DNA of 15,278 nt from an uncultured Desulfuromonadales bacterium (lineage in GTDB: Bacteria > Desulfobacterota > Desulfuromonadia > Desulfuromonadales > Geopsychrobacteraceae). How positions within the stretch are numbered: the first letter of the stretch is position 1; the number at the start of each line of letters is the position of its first letter. Of this stretch, positions 6,876 to 13,900 are shown in pieces. The position numbers were made by a program, and so were the translations under genes. Under the pieces are notes generated by a model. It did not search any database, was not told where the DNA came from, and saw nothing but the letters and a program-made list of their open reading frames with translations. The DNA is taken from positions 1 to 15,278 of the forward strand of contig CAMYNC010000090.1 in NCBI GenBank assembly GCA_947259685.1, in the 5' to 3' direction.

Positions 6876-6966
6876 AGTCCACGACAAGCCAAACCGGTTG
6901 CAAAGCAGGGACGGAAAGCAACGGATCTTTCCACCAATCTACAAGATGGCCGAGCTGCCGAAGGAT
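6876..6966 (+). promoter_or_regulatory. c-di-GMP-I (GEMM) riboswitch aptamer
   Basis: The conserved GEMM blocks appear in order: AAGCCAAACC (6886-6895), GGGACGGAAAGC (6908-6919) and GCTGCCGAAGG (6954-6964). Fold read by eye: P1 is GTCC (6877-6880)/GGAT (6963-6966) plus CG (6882-6883)/CG (6959-6960). P2 begins with CC (6889-6890)/GG (6913-6914) and continues CCGGTT (6894-6899)/AGCAGG (6904-6909), closed by the GNRA tetraloop GCAA, with one mismatch. P3 is AGC (6917-6919)/GCT (6954-6956), CGG (6922-6924)/CCG (6950-6952), an unpaired GG that suits a tetraloop receptor, and ATCTT (6925-6929)/AAGAT (6943-6947). Mapped onto the Vc2 aptamer from memory, the ligand-contacting G20, A47 and C92 are retained at 6888, 6915 and 6958, while the G21-C46 pair is swapped to C-G. 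G at position 20 predicts c-di-GMP rather than cGAMP as ligand. It leads the DUF3303-like gene and the selenoprotein. Confidence 0.88.
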
Positions 6967-6988
6967 ACCAATCCCGTCGGTGGGTTCG

Positions 6989-7021
6989 GCCGTTTGAGTT
7001 TAGTCCTCGAATTTGGCTTTT
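6989..7021 (+). terminator. Intrinsic terminator of the riboswitch expression platform
   Basis: GCC (6989-6991)/GGC (7015-7017) and TTTGAG (6993-6998)/CTCGAA (7006-7011) form a hairpin with a seven-base loop and a small internal loop, followed by TTTT (7018-7021). The stem is not GC rich, so termination may be partial. Its 5' foot (6985-6993) can instead pair with 6946-6954 of the aptamer (nine pairs, two of them G:U). Aptamer plus terminator and this alternative helix are therefore mutually exclusive. Confidence 0.5.
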
Positions 7022-7049
7022 GGTTCAAACCTTTACCAGGGGTCTTAGG

Positions 7050-7367
7050 GTGCAATTCCACATCAGTTTTACAATTCAATCCGAGCAGCGCGATGCAGCT
7101 CAGGCTCGGTTTTTGGAAGCTGGTGCTCCGCCTCCGGAAGGCTTCAGAACCCATGGAGAACTCTTTCGCAAGCAAACCATCATCAGTCCGTATAGATTTG
7201 GCATGAGGGAAGAAAGGAATGAGGTCGCGCTTTTAGCTGAGACAGATAACCTCGACGTTTTTTTAGAAGTGCTGGGTTCTCCGGCGACAGCAGAAGCCAT
7301 GGCCTTGGATGGCGTCAACCGGGATACAGTAAAACTGTTTGCTCTGGACGAAGAGTTTAATGAGTAA
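7050..7367 (+). CDS. Small DUF3303-like (alpha/beta-barrel) protein behind the riboswitch
   Basis: 105 residues from GTG 7050, with AGGGG eight bases upstream. The frame is open further upstream to 6843, but that part covers the riboswitch and terminator and looks non-coding. The N-terminus (VQFHISFTIQ, then RDAAQARFLEAGAPPPEG, residues 14-31) closely matches the opening of DUF3303 proteins, which end soon after with a GRWH block that is absent here. The second half (NEVALLAETDNLDVFLEVL, then SPATAEAMALDGV) instead resembles small stress-responsive dimeric alpha/beta-barrel proteins. Function unknown. It is 37 bases upstream of the rhodanese-ferritin selenoprotein and probably co-transcribed. 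Confidence 0.6.
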   Translation: MQFHISFTIQSEQRDAAQARFLEAGAPPPEGFRTHGELFRKQTIISPYRFGMREERNEVALLAETDNLDVFLEVLGSPATAEAMALDGVNRDTVKLFALDEEFNE

Positions 7368-7404
7368 TCATCCTTCTGGGTGAAGAAAACAGTGGAGGAG
7401 GCCT

Positions 7405-8238
7405 ATGAGATTTAAGGACCTGTTTTCACGGGTGAAGACTGTGGAGGTCAACGAAGCACGCCGTTGGCTAGAGGGGCAATCGCCCGAATCCTTCACCATC
7501 CTCGACGTGCGGCAACCCGAGGAATATGAGGGTGGACATTTGCCTGGTGCGATCTTGGTCCCGCTGCCACAACTGGAACAACGCTGGGGAGAGATTAATC
7601 CTGAGAAGCCGATCCTTGTCTACTGAAAGGCCGGGGTCCGCAGCCGGTCGGCTGCCAGCATATTATCAAACCGCAAGCTGGACGCAACCTCCATGAACGG
7701 CGGCATTGACGCCTGGAATGGTCTCGTTTCCAAGGCCAAGGTTGGGCAGGGAATGTATCTGATCGAAGGGAACGAGACCATCGAGGAAGCCGTAGCCTTG
7801 GCTTACGGGCTTGAAGAGGCCTCCCGGCGTTTTTACCGGGAGCTTGCTGAGCGAAGTGACCCGGGCGAGGCGCAGAAGCTCTTCGAGGTTCTGCATGCTG
7901 CCGAAATTCAGCACGAAGAGCGACTATGGGAAAGGTATCGGGCGCTGGCGGGCGATGTCGGCGAACGACTGGAGTTTGAGAAGACTGTTGTCCCCAGAGT
8001 CCTGGAGGGAGGGCTGACCCGGGATCAGGGGCTCTCCAGATACCTGGAGGCGGGGACGGAATTCGCCGAGTGCCTGGACCTGGCGATGGCCCTGGAAGCC
8101 GACGCTCTGGATCTCTACCTACGGATGGCGACCGCCTTCGATGATAAAGGGATCCGGTCGATCTTCATAGATCTGGCAGAAGATGAACGAGATCACCTGA
8201 AAAAACTGGGGAACCTGCGCGGGGCGGCAGTCGGGTAA
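7405..8238 (+). CDS. Selenocysteine-containing rhodanese-ferritin-like fusion protein (TGA at 7624 read as Sec)
   Basis: 277 residues if TGA 7624-7626 is decoded as selenocysteine (U74). ATG 7405 follows GGAGGAG by four bases. Residues 10-106 are a rhodanese domain: TILDVRQPEEYEGGHLPGAI, ILVY-U-KAGVRSRSAA, and the terminal GGIDAWNG at 99-106. The TGA stands exactly where rhodaneses carry the persulfide-forming Cys, and the domain continues in the same frame after it. Residues 125-272 form a rubrerythrin/ferritin-like four-helix domain with iron ligands E137 or E138, E167-x-x-H170, E231 and E261-x-x-H264. The downstream ATG (codon 97) has no ribosome-binding site, so separate translation is unlikely. 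Likely cytoplasmic, in sulfane-sulfur transfer or selenol/thiol redox chemistry coupled to a diiron centre. Se-rhodaneses are known in Geobacter-type bacteria; the alternative is an ordinary stop splitting the gene. Confidence 0.87.
7624..7656 (+). promoter_or_regulatory. Bacterial SECIS element with its UGA codon
   Basis: After TGA 7624-7626 comes a perfect 6-bp stem, GCAGCC (7640-7645)/GGCTGC (7650-7655), capped by the tetraloop GGTC (7646-7649). The loop is the SelB-recognised GGUC of Escherichia coli fdhF. It begins 20 bases after the UGA, against 19 in fdhF from memory, and within the range known for bacterial SECIS elements. This lets the Sec-tRNA be delivered at the UGA. Confidence 0.82.
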
Positions 8239-8239
8239 T

Positions 8240-8303
8240 CTACCGTCAGCAACCACCAAAAGGAGCTGCCTTTAGGCGAGAGGCCCAGAACACCAAACGG
8301 TAG
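8240..8303. terminator. Inverted repeat between convergent genes
   Basis: CTACCGT (8240-8246) and ACGGTAG (8297-8303) are perfect complements 50 bases apart, enclosing the small hairpin GCCTTTAGGC (8268-8277). No T run follows. It may fold at the ends of the selenoprotein and lipoprotein transcripts; terminator activity is uncertain. Confidence 0.25.
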
Positions 8304-8306
8304 CAG

Positions 8307-8600
8307 TTACTGAGCGCGCACTGGGCCGATGTTCTGGATCTCAACCGGATAGCCATCAAGCTCTTTCGGGAGCGCTGCTTTCACGGTTTCATCCTCCTGC
8401 TCAATCCCAATGATGATCGCCGAATTGCCGGCGGCATTCTTGCCGATGCCGATCGAGACCACTCCCGGAGTGGTGATAATCTGTTGTTCATATTTCGCTT
8501 TCACGTCTTGAATCGAGCCTGTCATGGCCGCTTCCTTCATCGGCTCCTGGTTGCAAGCCGCCAAGAGGAACAGAATTATCGCAACGAAAAAAGCCCTCAT
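8307..8600 (-). CDS. Small lipoprotein resembling the N-terminal domain of the neighbouring protease
   Basis: 97 residues. ATG 8600 overlaps the protease stop (ATGA), with GAGG about eight bases upstream. Signal peptide 1-16 has lipobox LAAC (C16). Residues 46-92 (GVVSIGIGKN, an AIIIGIE strand, LPKELDGYPVEIQNIG) align by eye with residues 24-79 of the protease (NVVAAGVGYK, a PSIVCSVE strand, VPKDLQGVPTDVVETG). Both share a beta-strand, a variable loop and a P-K-acidic-L-x-G-x-P turn. It thus looks like a free-standing copy of the protease's N-terminal domain, perhaps an inhibitor or chaperone. Because it is exported and the protease has no visible signal peptide, the two may not meet in the same compartment. 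Confidence 0.75.
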   Translation of the reverse strand: MRAFFVAIILFLLAACNQEPMKEAAMTGSIQDVKAKYEQQIITTPGVVSIGIGKNAAGNSAIIIGIEQEDETVKAALPKELDGYPVEIQNIGPVRAQ

Positions 8601-9595
8601 AAACTCAGCCTCAATGCCGAAAAAACATTTTGAATTCGGTTAAAAATAGTATTTTGATCGCTGCCCGCAAACAATAGTCCCACCAGCATGTTGTTTTCGT
8701 CTAACACCGCGGAGCCGCTGTCGCCCCCCTGACTCATCGGCCCGGCAATCAGCTGATCCGCAAAGCTGGCGATGAGTCCGCCACCGTATTGCACATTCAC
8801 AGTGACATCGACCTGCAGGATCTCATCTTCGGTAAATGCGGTGGTGCGACCACTTTTTTTAATTTTCATACCGAGCAGACCTTCTGCCAGCCCCTGAATT
8901 TCCCCAATGCTCAAAATTTCAGGTTTGACATCGGCATCATTCAGCGGCCGGGCGATGGCTGCGTCCACCAAGTTTTCTTCGGCGAAGGCCTTGACCGCCT
9001 GCAACCGGGTGTCACTGGAGTTCAGTTCGGCCAGCTTGTTCAGGAGGTTGACAATATTGCCGGCGACATTGCAGTTGCTCGGTGCTCCTGACATCTCGAT
9101 CGGCACAAAATCGGTCAGCGTGGCAATTTGATCAGCGGGATTCTGCCCGTTGTCATGGGGACCGGGCTGTAGGATCGGGTCGCCCACCTGAGCATTGTTA
9201 CTGTTCGCCATGACATGATTGTTGGAGAGAATGTGCCACTGGCCGTCTCTTTTGACCCAGCACCCCAGGGTTCCGGCGGTAATATCCTTATGGCCGATAC
9301 TGACTCCCCCGGGGGCCGGTCGAAACCTTCCGGTTGGCGCCTGCAAAGCGCGGAAGACGCCGGTTTCCACCACATCGGTGGGAACGCCCTGCAGATCCTT
9401 CGGCACCAGGTCCTGAGCCGATAGCGCCCCCGTGCCGAGCTTTTTTTCGACCGAGCAGACAATGCTCGGCGTCGCCGTGCGCTTACCTTGGGTCACTTTG
9501 TAGCCCACCCCTGCAGCGACAACGTTGCCGCGTCTTAATAACTCCTGGGATCTTTGCTTGAGAACGGTACGTGCAGATTCGATTGTTTCGCTCAT
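8597..9595 (-). CDS. Trypsin-like serine protease (NAL1-like)
   Basis: 332 residues from ATG 9595, with GGAAGGGGG just upstream. The N-terminal domain (about 20-83) is related to the neighbouring lipoprotein. A chymotrypsin-fold peptidase follows: GTLGCWVK...ILSNNHVMA carries the catalytic His127, ENLVDAAIARP gives Asp211, and SQGGDSGSAVL gives the nucleophile Ser293 within GDSGSA. Full triad in correct order, so it is probably active. Its layout resembles bacterial relatives of plant NAL1 proteases. No signal peptide or transmembrane segment is seen, so it is either cytoplasmic or exported by an unrecognised route. Substrate unknown. It overlaps the lipoprotein gene by four bases, so the two are co-translated. 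Confidence 0.88.
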   Translation of the reverse strand: MSETIESARTVLKQRSQELLRRGNVVAAGVGYKVTQGKRTATPSIVCSVEKKLGTGALSAQDLVPKDLQGVPTDVVETGVFRALQAPTGRFRPAPGGVSIGHKDITAGTLGCWVKRDGQWHILSNNHVMANSNNAQVGDPILQPGPHDNGQNPADQIATLTDFVPIEMSGAPSNCNVAGNIVNLLNKLAELNSSDTRLQAVKAFAEENLVDAAIARPLNDADVKPEILSIGEIQGLAEGLLGMKIKKSGRTTAFTEDEILQVDVTVNVQYGGGLIASFADQLIAGPMSQGGDSGSAVLDENNMLVGLLFAGSDQNTIFNRIQNVFSALRLSL

Positions 9596-9853
9596 GATGC
9601 CCCCTTCCTGGAGTGATAACCCTATTCAGCGATTCAAAGGGTCCCAAATAACCAACGCTAAAGGCCGAAACTTGTCTGATGATCAGTCTCCTGGGGCTGT
9701 TCGGCGATTAGTGCCACAGATATTACTGGTGCTTTGCGTCCTCCCACGGCAGCAGGATGTGCTTTGGCGGAGTGTCTGGATATTTGCGCTACTCTTATAA
9801 ATCGGTATCAGAGGTTGCTGAGAAATCAAGCAGGGTTGGCGAAAAAGTTTCGC
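9596..9853. other. Non-coding region upstream of the protease gene
   Basis: About 260 bases without a supported gene. It should hold the protease promoter; on the minus strand TTGGGA and TAGGGT, 17 bases apart, are the best but weak candidates. A short palindrome, CTGATGATCAG (near 9678-9688), is present. Nothing else was recognised. Confidence 0.4.
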
Positions 9854-10020
9854 TAGGAGGCTGTGGGACTATTCGGGCCGAAGCGAAAATTTGGATGTTT
9901 GAGAACAGATTTTGGGTCGTTTGAGAGCTCATAGCCGTAGCTATGTGCCGAAAAGGAGCTGAAATCTGGGTCAATCAGTCGAATTTGCAGCCGGCTCCTG
10001 GATAGTCCTACAGTCTCCTA
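9854..10020. mobile_element. MITE-like palindromic element with TA flanks
   Basis: Terminal inverted repeats GGAGGCTGTGGGACTAT (9856-9872) and ATAGTCCTACAGTCTCC (10002-10018) match at 15 of 17 positions. Each is bordered outside by TA (9854-9855 and 10019-10020), as expected from a TA target duplication. The interior is itself an imperfect palindrome, with AGATTT/AAATCT and AGCTC/GAGCT arms. The perfect central hairpin CATAGC-CGTA-GCTATG (9930-9945) has its middle at 9937, the midpoint of the element. There is no coding capacity. It is probably moved by a Tc1/mariner- or IS630-type transposase encoded elsewhere. Its right end supplies the stop codon of the GIY-YIG gene. Confidence 0.75.
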
Positions 10021-10299
10021 AGTAATCGTTTTGGTAGGTATCAGATCGTTATCAAGGGCGCAGGCCACCAAGCGCTGCTTTTCCAGCCGGCGCAGCTGCT
10101 TGAGCTGGGCTTCCCGGCGGCTGGCGCTGCTGCGATCATGCTCGGTTTCCAGATAGACCAGGCGTTCGGGCTTGCGGCCGCGAAAATACTTGGCGCCGGC
10201 TCCGCTCGCGTGCTGTTGGATGCGCCGATCGATGTCGGTGGTGATGCCGGTGTAATAGGAGCCGTCAGAGCAGAGGATGATATAGACCTGCCAGACCAT
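10018..10299 (-). CDS. GIY-YIG nuclease-domain protein (UPF0213/YhbQ type)
   Basis: 93 residues from ATG 10299, the usual family start (MVWQVYIILCSDGSYYTG). An upstream TTG (10320) overlapping the YaeQ stop is an alternative that would add seven residues. The GIY-YIG elements are present: VYI at 5-7, YTG at 16-18, R25/R26 in DRRIQQH, and E63 in RREAQLKQ. Stand-alone members of this size are putative single-strand or structure-specific nucleases of unclear role. It is the last gene of the efflux operon. Its TAG lies on the border of the MITE-like element, so the final residues may have been altered by the insertion. Confidence 0.9.
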   Translation of the reverse strand: MVWQVYIILCSDGSYYTGITTDIDRRIQQHASGAGAKYFRGRKPERLVYLETEHDRSSASRREAQLKQLRRLEKQRLVACALDNDLIPTKTIT

Positions 10300-10316
10300 G
10301 GTTGGCTGCTGGTTGC

Positions 10317-10853
10317 TCAACGCAGGGTTTGCAGCTGAATCTGCAGGTGATTCGCGGCATCGCCGATCCCGATCTGCCCATCCTGAATACTGATATGCAG
10401 CTCCATCGAGCGCTGTGCCAGGTTGGTCAGCGCCGTGCTGGCCGCCTCCGGCAGATTAAATACCTGCAGATTGCTGTGGCGGCTCAGCTTCTCGAGATTC
10501 TTCTGCCACCAAAGCTCGACACCGCGGCCGCCGTAGCAATAAACGCAGACCTGCTGCGCTCGGCTGCAGGCTTTTCTGATCCGCTCGGCATCCGGCAGGC
10601 CGACATCGATCCACAACTCAATTTCAGCAGAATAGCTTTTCTGCCAGAGCGCCGGTTCCTCGTCGGCACAGAGTCCCTTGGAGAATTCCAGTCGCGGGTC
10701 GGCATGCAGGGCAAAGGCGAGCAGCCGCACCATCATCCGTTCATCGGTCTCCGAAGGGTGGCGGGCCAGGGTCAGCTGATAATCGCCGTACTGCTGGCGG
10801 TCCATGTCGGCAAGCTGCAGACTGGCCTTGAAGATGGTCGCTTTAAGGGCCAT
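10317..10853 (-). CDS. yaeQ: YaeQ family protein
   Basis: 178 residues, close to the family size (about 180). ATG 10853 opens the signature MALKATIFKASLQLADMDRQ, then LTLARHPSETDERMMVRLLAFALHA, which is nearly diagnostic of YaeQ. Known structures of the family have a PD-(D/E)xK nuclease-like fold; no activity has been settled to my knowledge. Cytoplasmic. The start lies four bases after the stop of the 29-codon membrane peptide gene and there is no good ribosome-binding site, so translation is probably coupled to it. Its TGA overlaps a possible TTG of the GIY-YIG gene. Confidence 0.93.
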   Translation of the reverse strand: MALKATIFKASLQLADMDRQQYGDYQLTLARHPSETDERMMVRLLAFALHADPRLEFSKGLCADEEPALWQKSYSAEIELWIDVGLPDAERIRKACSRAQQVCVYCYGGRGVELWWQKNLEKLSRHSNLQVFNLPEAASTALTNLAQRSMELHISIQDGQIGIGDAANHLQIQLQTLR

Positions 10854-10857
10854 CGCG

Positions 10858-10947
10858 CTACAGCAGCTGGGTGTATTGGGTGTAAGCCAGGATCGCTCCC
10901 AGCAGAATGACAATAATCAGGATGAGAAAGACTTGGGTTTTGCTCAT
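10858..10947 (-). CDS. 29-residue single-transmembrane peptide behind the RND pump gene
   Basis: The frame runs from ATG 10947 to TAG at 10858-10860. The peptide starts MSKTQVFLILIIVILLGAIL and continues AYTQYTQLL: a short polar N-terminus, about 17 strongly hydrophobic residues, then a polar tail. AAGG stands nine bases before the ATG. It lies 26 bases after the pump stop and four bases before yaeQ, so it is in the operon and may couple translation of yaeQ. Size and place recall accessory membrane peptides of RND pumps (AcrZ with AcrB), but no sequence similarity to AcrZ is claimed. It could also simply be a leader for yaeQ. Confidence 0.6.
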   Translation of the reverse strand: MSKTQVFLILIIVILLGAILAYTQYTQLL

Positions 10948-10973
10948 CGGACTGGCCTTATCTTGATAAAAAC

Positions 10974-13900
10974 TCAGGGTTTAGTTACCGCCGGCTCTGT
11001 AGTTGCTGGCGAATGCCGATCATGGCTGTGGTCCTTGGCGAACAGCATGTAGAGCGAGGGGACCACGAACAGGGTAAACAGGGTGCCGATCGCCATCCCG
11101 CCGACCAGCACCAGGCCGATCGAGTTCCGCGATTCGGCCCCGGCTCCGGTGACCAGGGTCAGGGGAAAGTGACCGGCGATGGTCGCGGCACTGGTCATCA
11201 GAATCGGCCGCAGCCGCACCAGCGAAGCCTCGCGCACCGCTTCGAGCTTGGTTCGTCCTTGCTCCTGCAGTTTGTTGGCGAATTCTACCACCAGGATCCC
11301 GTTTTTTGCCACCAGTCCAACCAGGGTGACCAGTCCAACCTGCGAATAGATGTTCAGGGTGGTGGTCCAGCCCGCGGTCCAGAAGGGTACGTTGGGGTCG
11401 GGCATTTTCAAAAAAGTGAAGATCAGGGCGCCGAACATCGCCAGCGGAACCGACCCGGCGAGGATCACAAAGGGATCGCGGAAGCTGTTGAACTGGGCCG
11501 CCAGGGTCAGAAAAATCAGTGCGATCGCCAGGGCGAAGGTCGGCAGGAACTGGTTGCCTTCTGCGCGAAGCTGGCGGGATTCGCCGGTGTAATCAAGAAC
11601 ATAGCCTTCCGGCAGGATCTTGGCTGCCTCAGCCTCAAGAAACTGCAACGCTTCCTCCAGCGGCCGAACCGAAACGCCGCTGATCTTGACCGCGTTGAGC
11701 TGCTGGAAACGGTTCAGCGAGCGGGGCACGGTTGAATTGCGGATGCTGGCGACGGTCGATAGCGGCACCAGTTCGCCGGCGGGACCGGTGATATAGATCT
11801 GTTTCAGCTGTTCGGGGTTGAGCCGATCGATCCGTTGCACCTGCGGAATCACCTTGTAACTGCGCCCGGAAATATCGAAACGGTTGACAAAGTTACCGCC
11901 GACCATCCCGCCCAGATCGGCTGCGACCTGCTGCAGATTCAAGCCTAAGGTGGCGACCCGGTCGCGATCGATGACGAATTCGGCCTGCGGCTGGTCAACT
12001 TTGACATCGATGAGCGGTGGAAAGGCGAACATGCCGCTCTGCATCGCTTTTAACTGAATCTGCTTGGCGAATTCGAGAATCTGCTCATGCTCGGCGGTCG
12101 AAGCGAGCACGAATTCGACCGGGAAGTCGCCGCCGCCGGGCAACGCCGGCGGGGTCACCGGAAACATGCGGATGCCGGGGATACCGTGCAGCATCCCCTG
12201 AACCTGCGGCAGAATTTCGAAGACCGTCCGTTCCCGCTCCTCCCAGGGCTTGGTGACCATGCCGCCAAAGCCGGAAGAGGGGGAGGTGATCTGGAAGGTG
12301 AAGTCGGTCTCCGGTACACTCATGAAGGCCCGGTTGGCGGCGGCGGCATAGATGCTGGTCTGATCCAGGGTGGCGTTGGCCGCAGCATCGATGATCCCGA
12401 AAATCACCCCCTGGTCCTCGGTCGGCGCCAATTCCACTGCTGACATAGTGAACATCGGAATGCACAGGGCGGCGATCACCAGCCAGATCAGGTAGACGGC
12501 CGGGCGACTGCGCAGACTGGCGTCCAGCAGGCGGCTGTAGAAATTCCGCAAACGATCGAAACCGCGCGAGATGCGGCCGGCCAGACCGCGCTCGGCGGCA
12601 CCCGGCTTGAGCAGTTTGCCCGACATGATCGGCGACAGGGTCAGGGCAACAATGGTCGAAACGACAATTGCACCGGTCAGGGTGAAGGCGAATTCGCGAA
12701 ACAGCGACCCGGTCAGCCCACCTTGTAGGCCGATGGGAGCGTAAACCGCCGCCAGCACCAGGGTGGTGGCGATGATCGGGCTGATCAGTTCCCGCGCACC
12801 CAACAGCGCCGCCTGCAGCGGCTTCTCGCCGTTGCGGATATGCCGTTCGATGTTTTCCACCATGACGATGGCGTCATCGACCACCAGCCCCACCGACAAG
12901 ACCACGGCCAGCAGGGTCAACAGGTTGATGGTGAAACCGAAGACCTGCATCAGGAAGACCGCGCCGATCAACGACAGCGGGATGGCGACCACCGGCACCA
13001 GCGCCGAGCGCAGCGAGCCGAGAAACAAAAAGATGACGACGATGACAATCAGCAGGGTTTCACTCAGGGTCTTGATGACTTCGCGGATCGCGCTGTCGAT
13101 ATAGGCGGTGGCGTCGTAGGCGATCCGCGCCTGCAGTCCGCCGGGCAGATCCCCCTGGATTTTCGCCATCTCGACCCGCACCCGCTTGATGACATCCAGC
13201 GAGTTGGCGTTCGGCAGCGGCCAGATCCCCATGAATACGGCGGTCTGGCCGGAGAAGCGCACCTCGGTATCGTAATTTTCCGCTCCCAGGACCACATCGG
13301 CAATATCCTGAATGCGCACGATAGCGCCGTTTTCTTCGCGAACCACCAACTGCTCGAATTCACCGATGGTATTCAGGTTGGTGTCAGCGATCAGGTTGAC
13401 CTGGATTAACGAGCCCTTGGAGCGCCCCAACGCCGCCAGCACGTTGTTGCCGGCCAGCGCTTGACGGACCTGGGCCGGGCTGACGTTGAGCGCCGCCATT
13501 CGCTCCGGCTTCAGCCAGATGCGCATGGCGAAGGTCCGCGCGCCGAGAATATCGGCCCGTTGCACCCCTTCCAGGGCCGACAGGCGCGGCTGTACCACCC
13601 TTACCAGGTAGTCAGTAATTTCGTTCTGTTTGAGAATATCGGAAGTGAAACTTAAGTAGGCTGCGGCGAAGCGGCTGTCGGCCGATTCGACATTGATAAT
13701 CGGCACCTCGGCTTCCGGCGGCAGGTCGTTACGCACCTGGTCGACCTTGGAGCTGATCTCGGAGAGCGCCTTGATGGCATCGTAGTTCAGCTTCAACCGC
13801 ACATTGATGGTTGACAGCCCCTGGGCGCTCTGTGACTCGATGTACTCGATGCCGTCGGCGGCGGCGATCGCCCGTTCCAGGGGAGTGGTGATGAAACCGC

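Noticed and set aside
6886..6895. Reading the aptamer as a cGAMP-type GEMM variant (A at position 20)
   Set aside because: With A6887 as position 20 the neighbouring pair would be G-G; placing G6888 at 20 restores pairing (C6889-G6914), so c-di-GMP is the better prediction.
6843..7049. N-terminal extension of the DUF3303-like protein (start at 6843)
   Set aside because: This stretch covers the riboswitch and terminator-like hairpin; its translation has no recognisable features and no ribosome-binding site.
7693..8238. Separate ferritin-like protein starting at ATG 7693
   Set aside because: The ATG lies inside the rhodanese domain just before GGIDAWNG, has no ribosome-binding site, and is in frame with the upstream half across a TGA at the catalytic Cys position.
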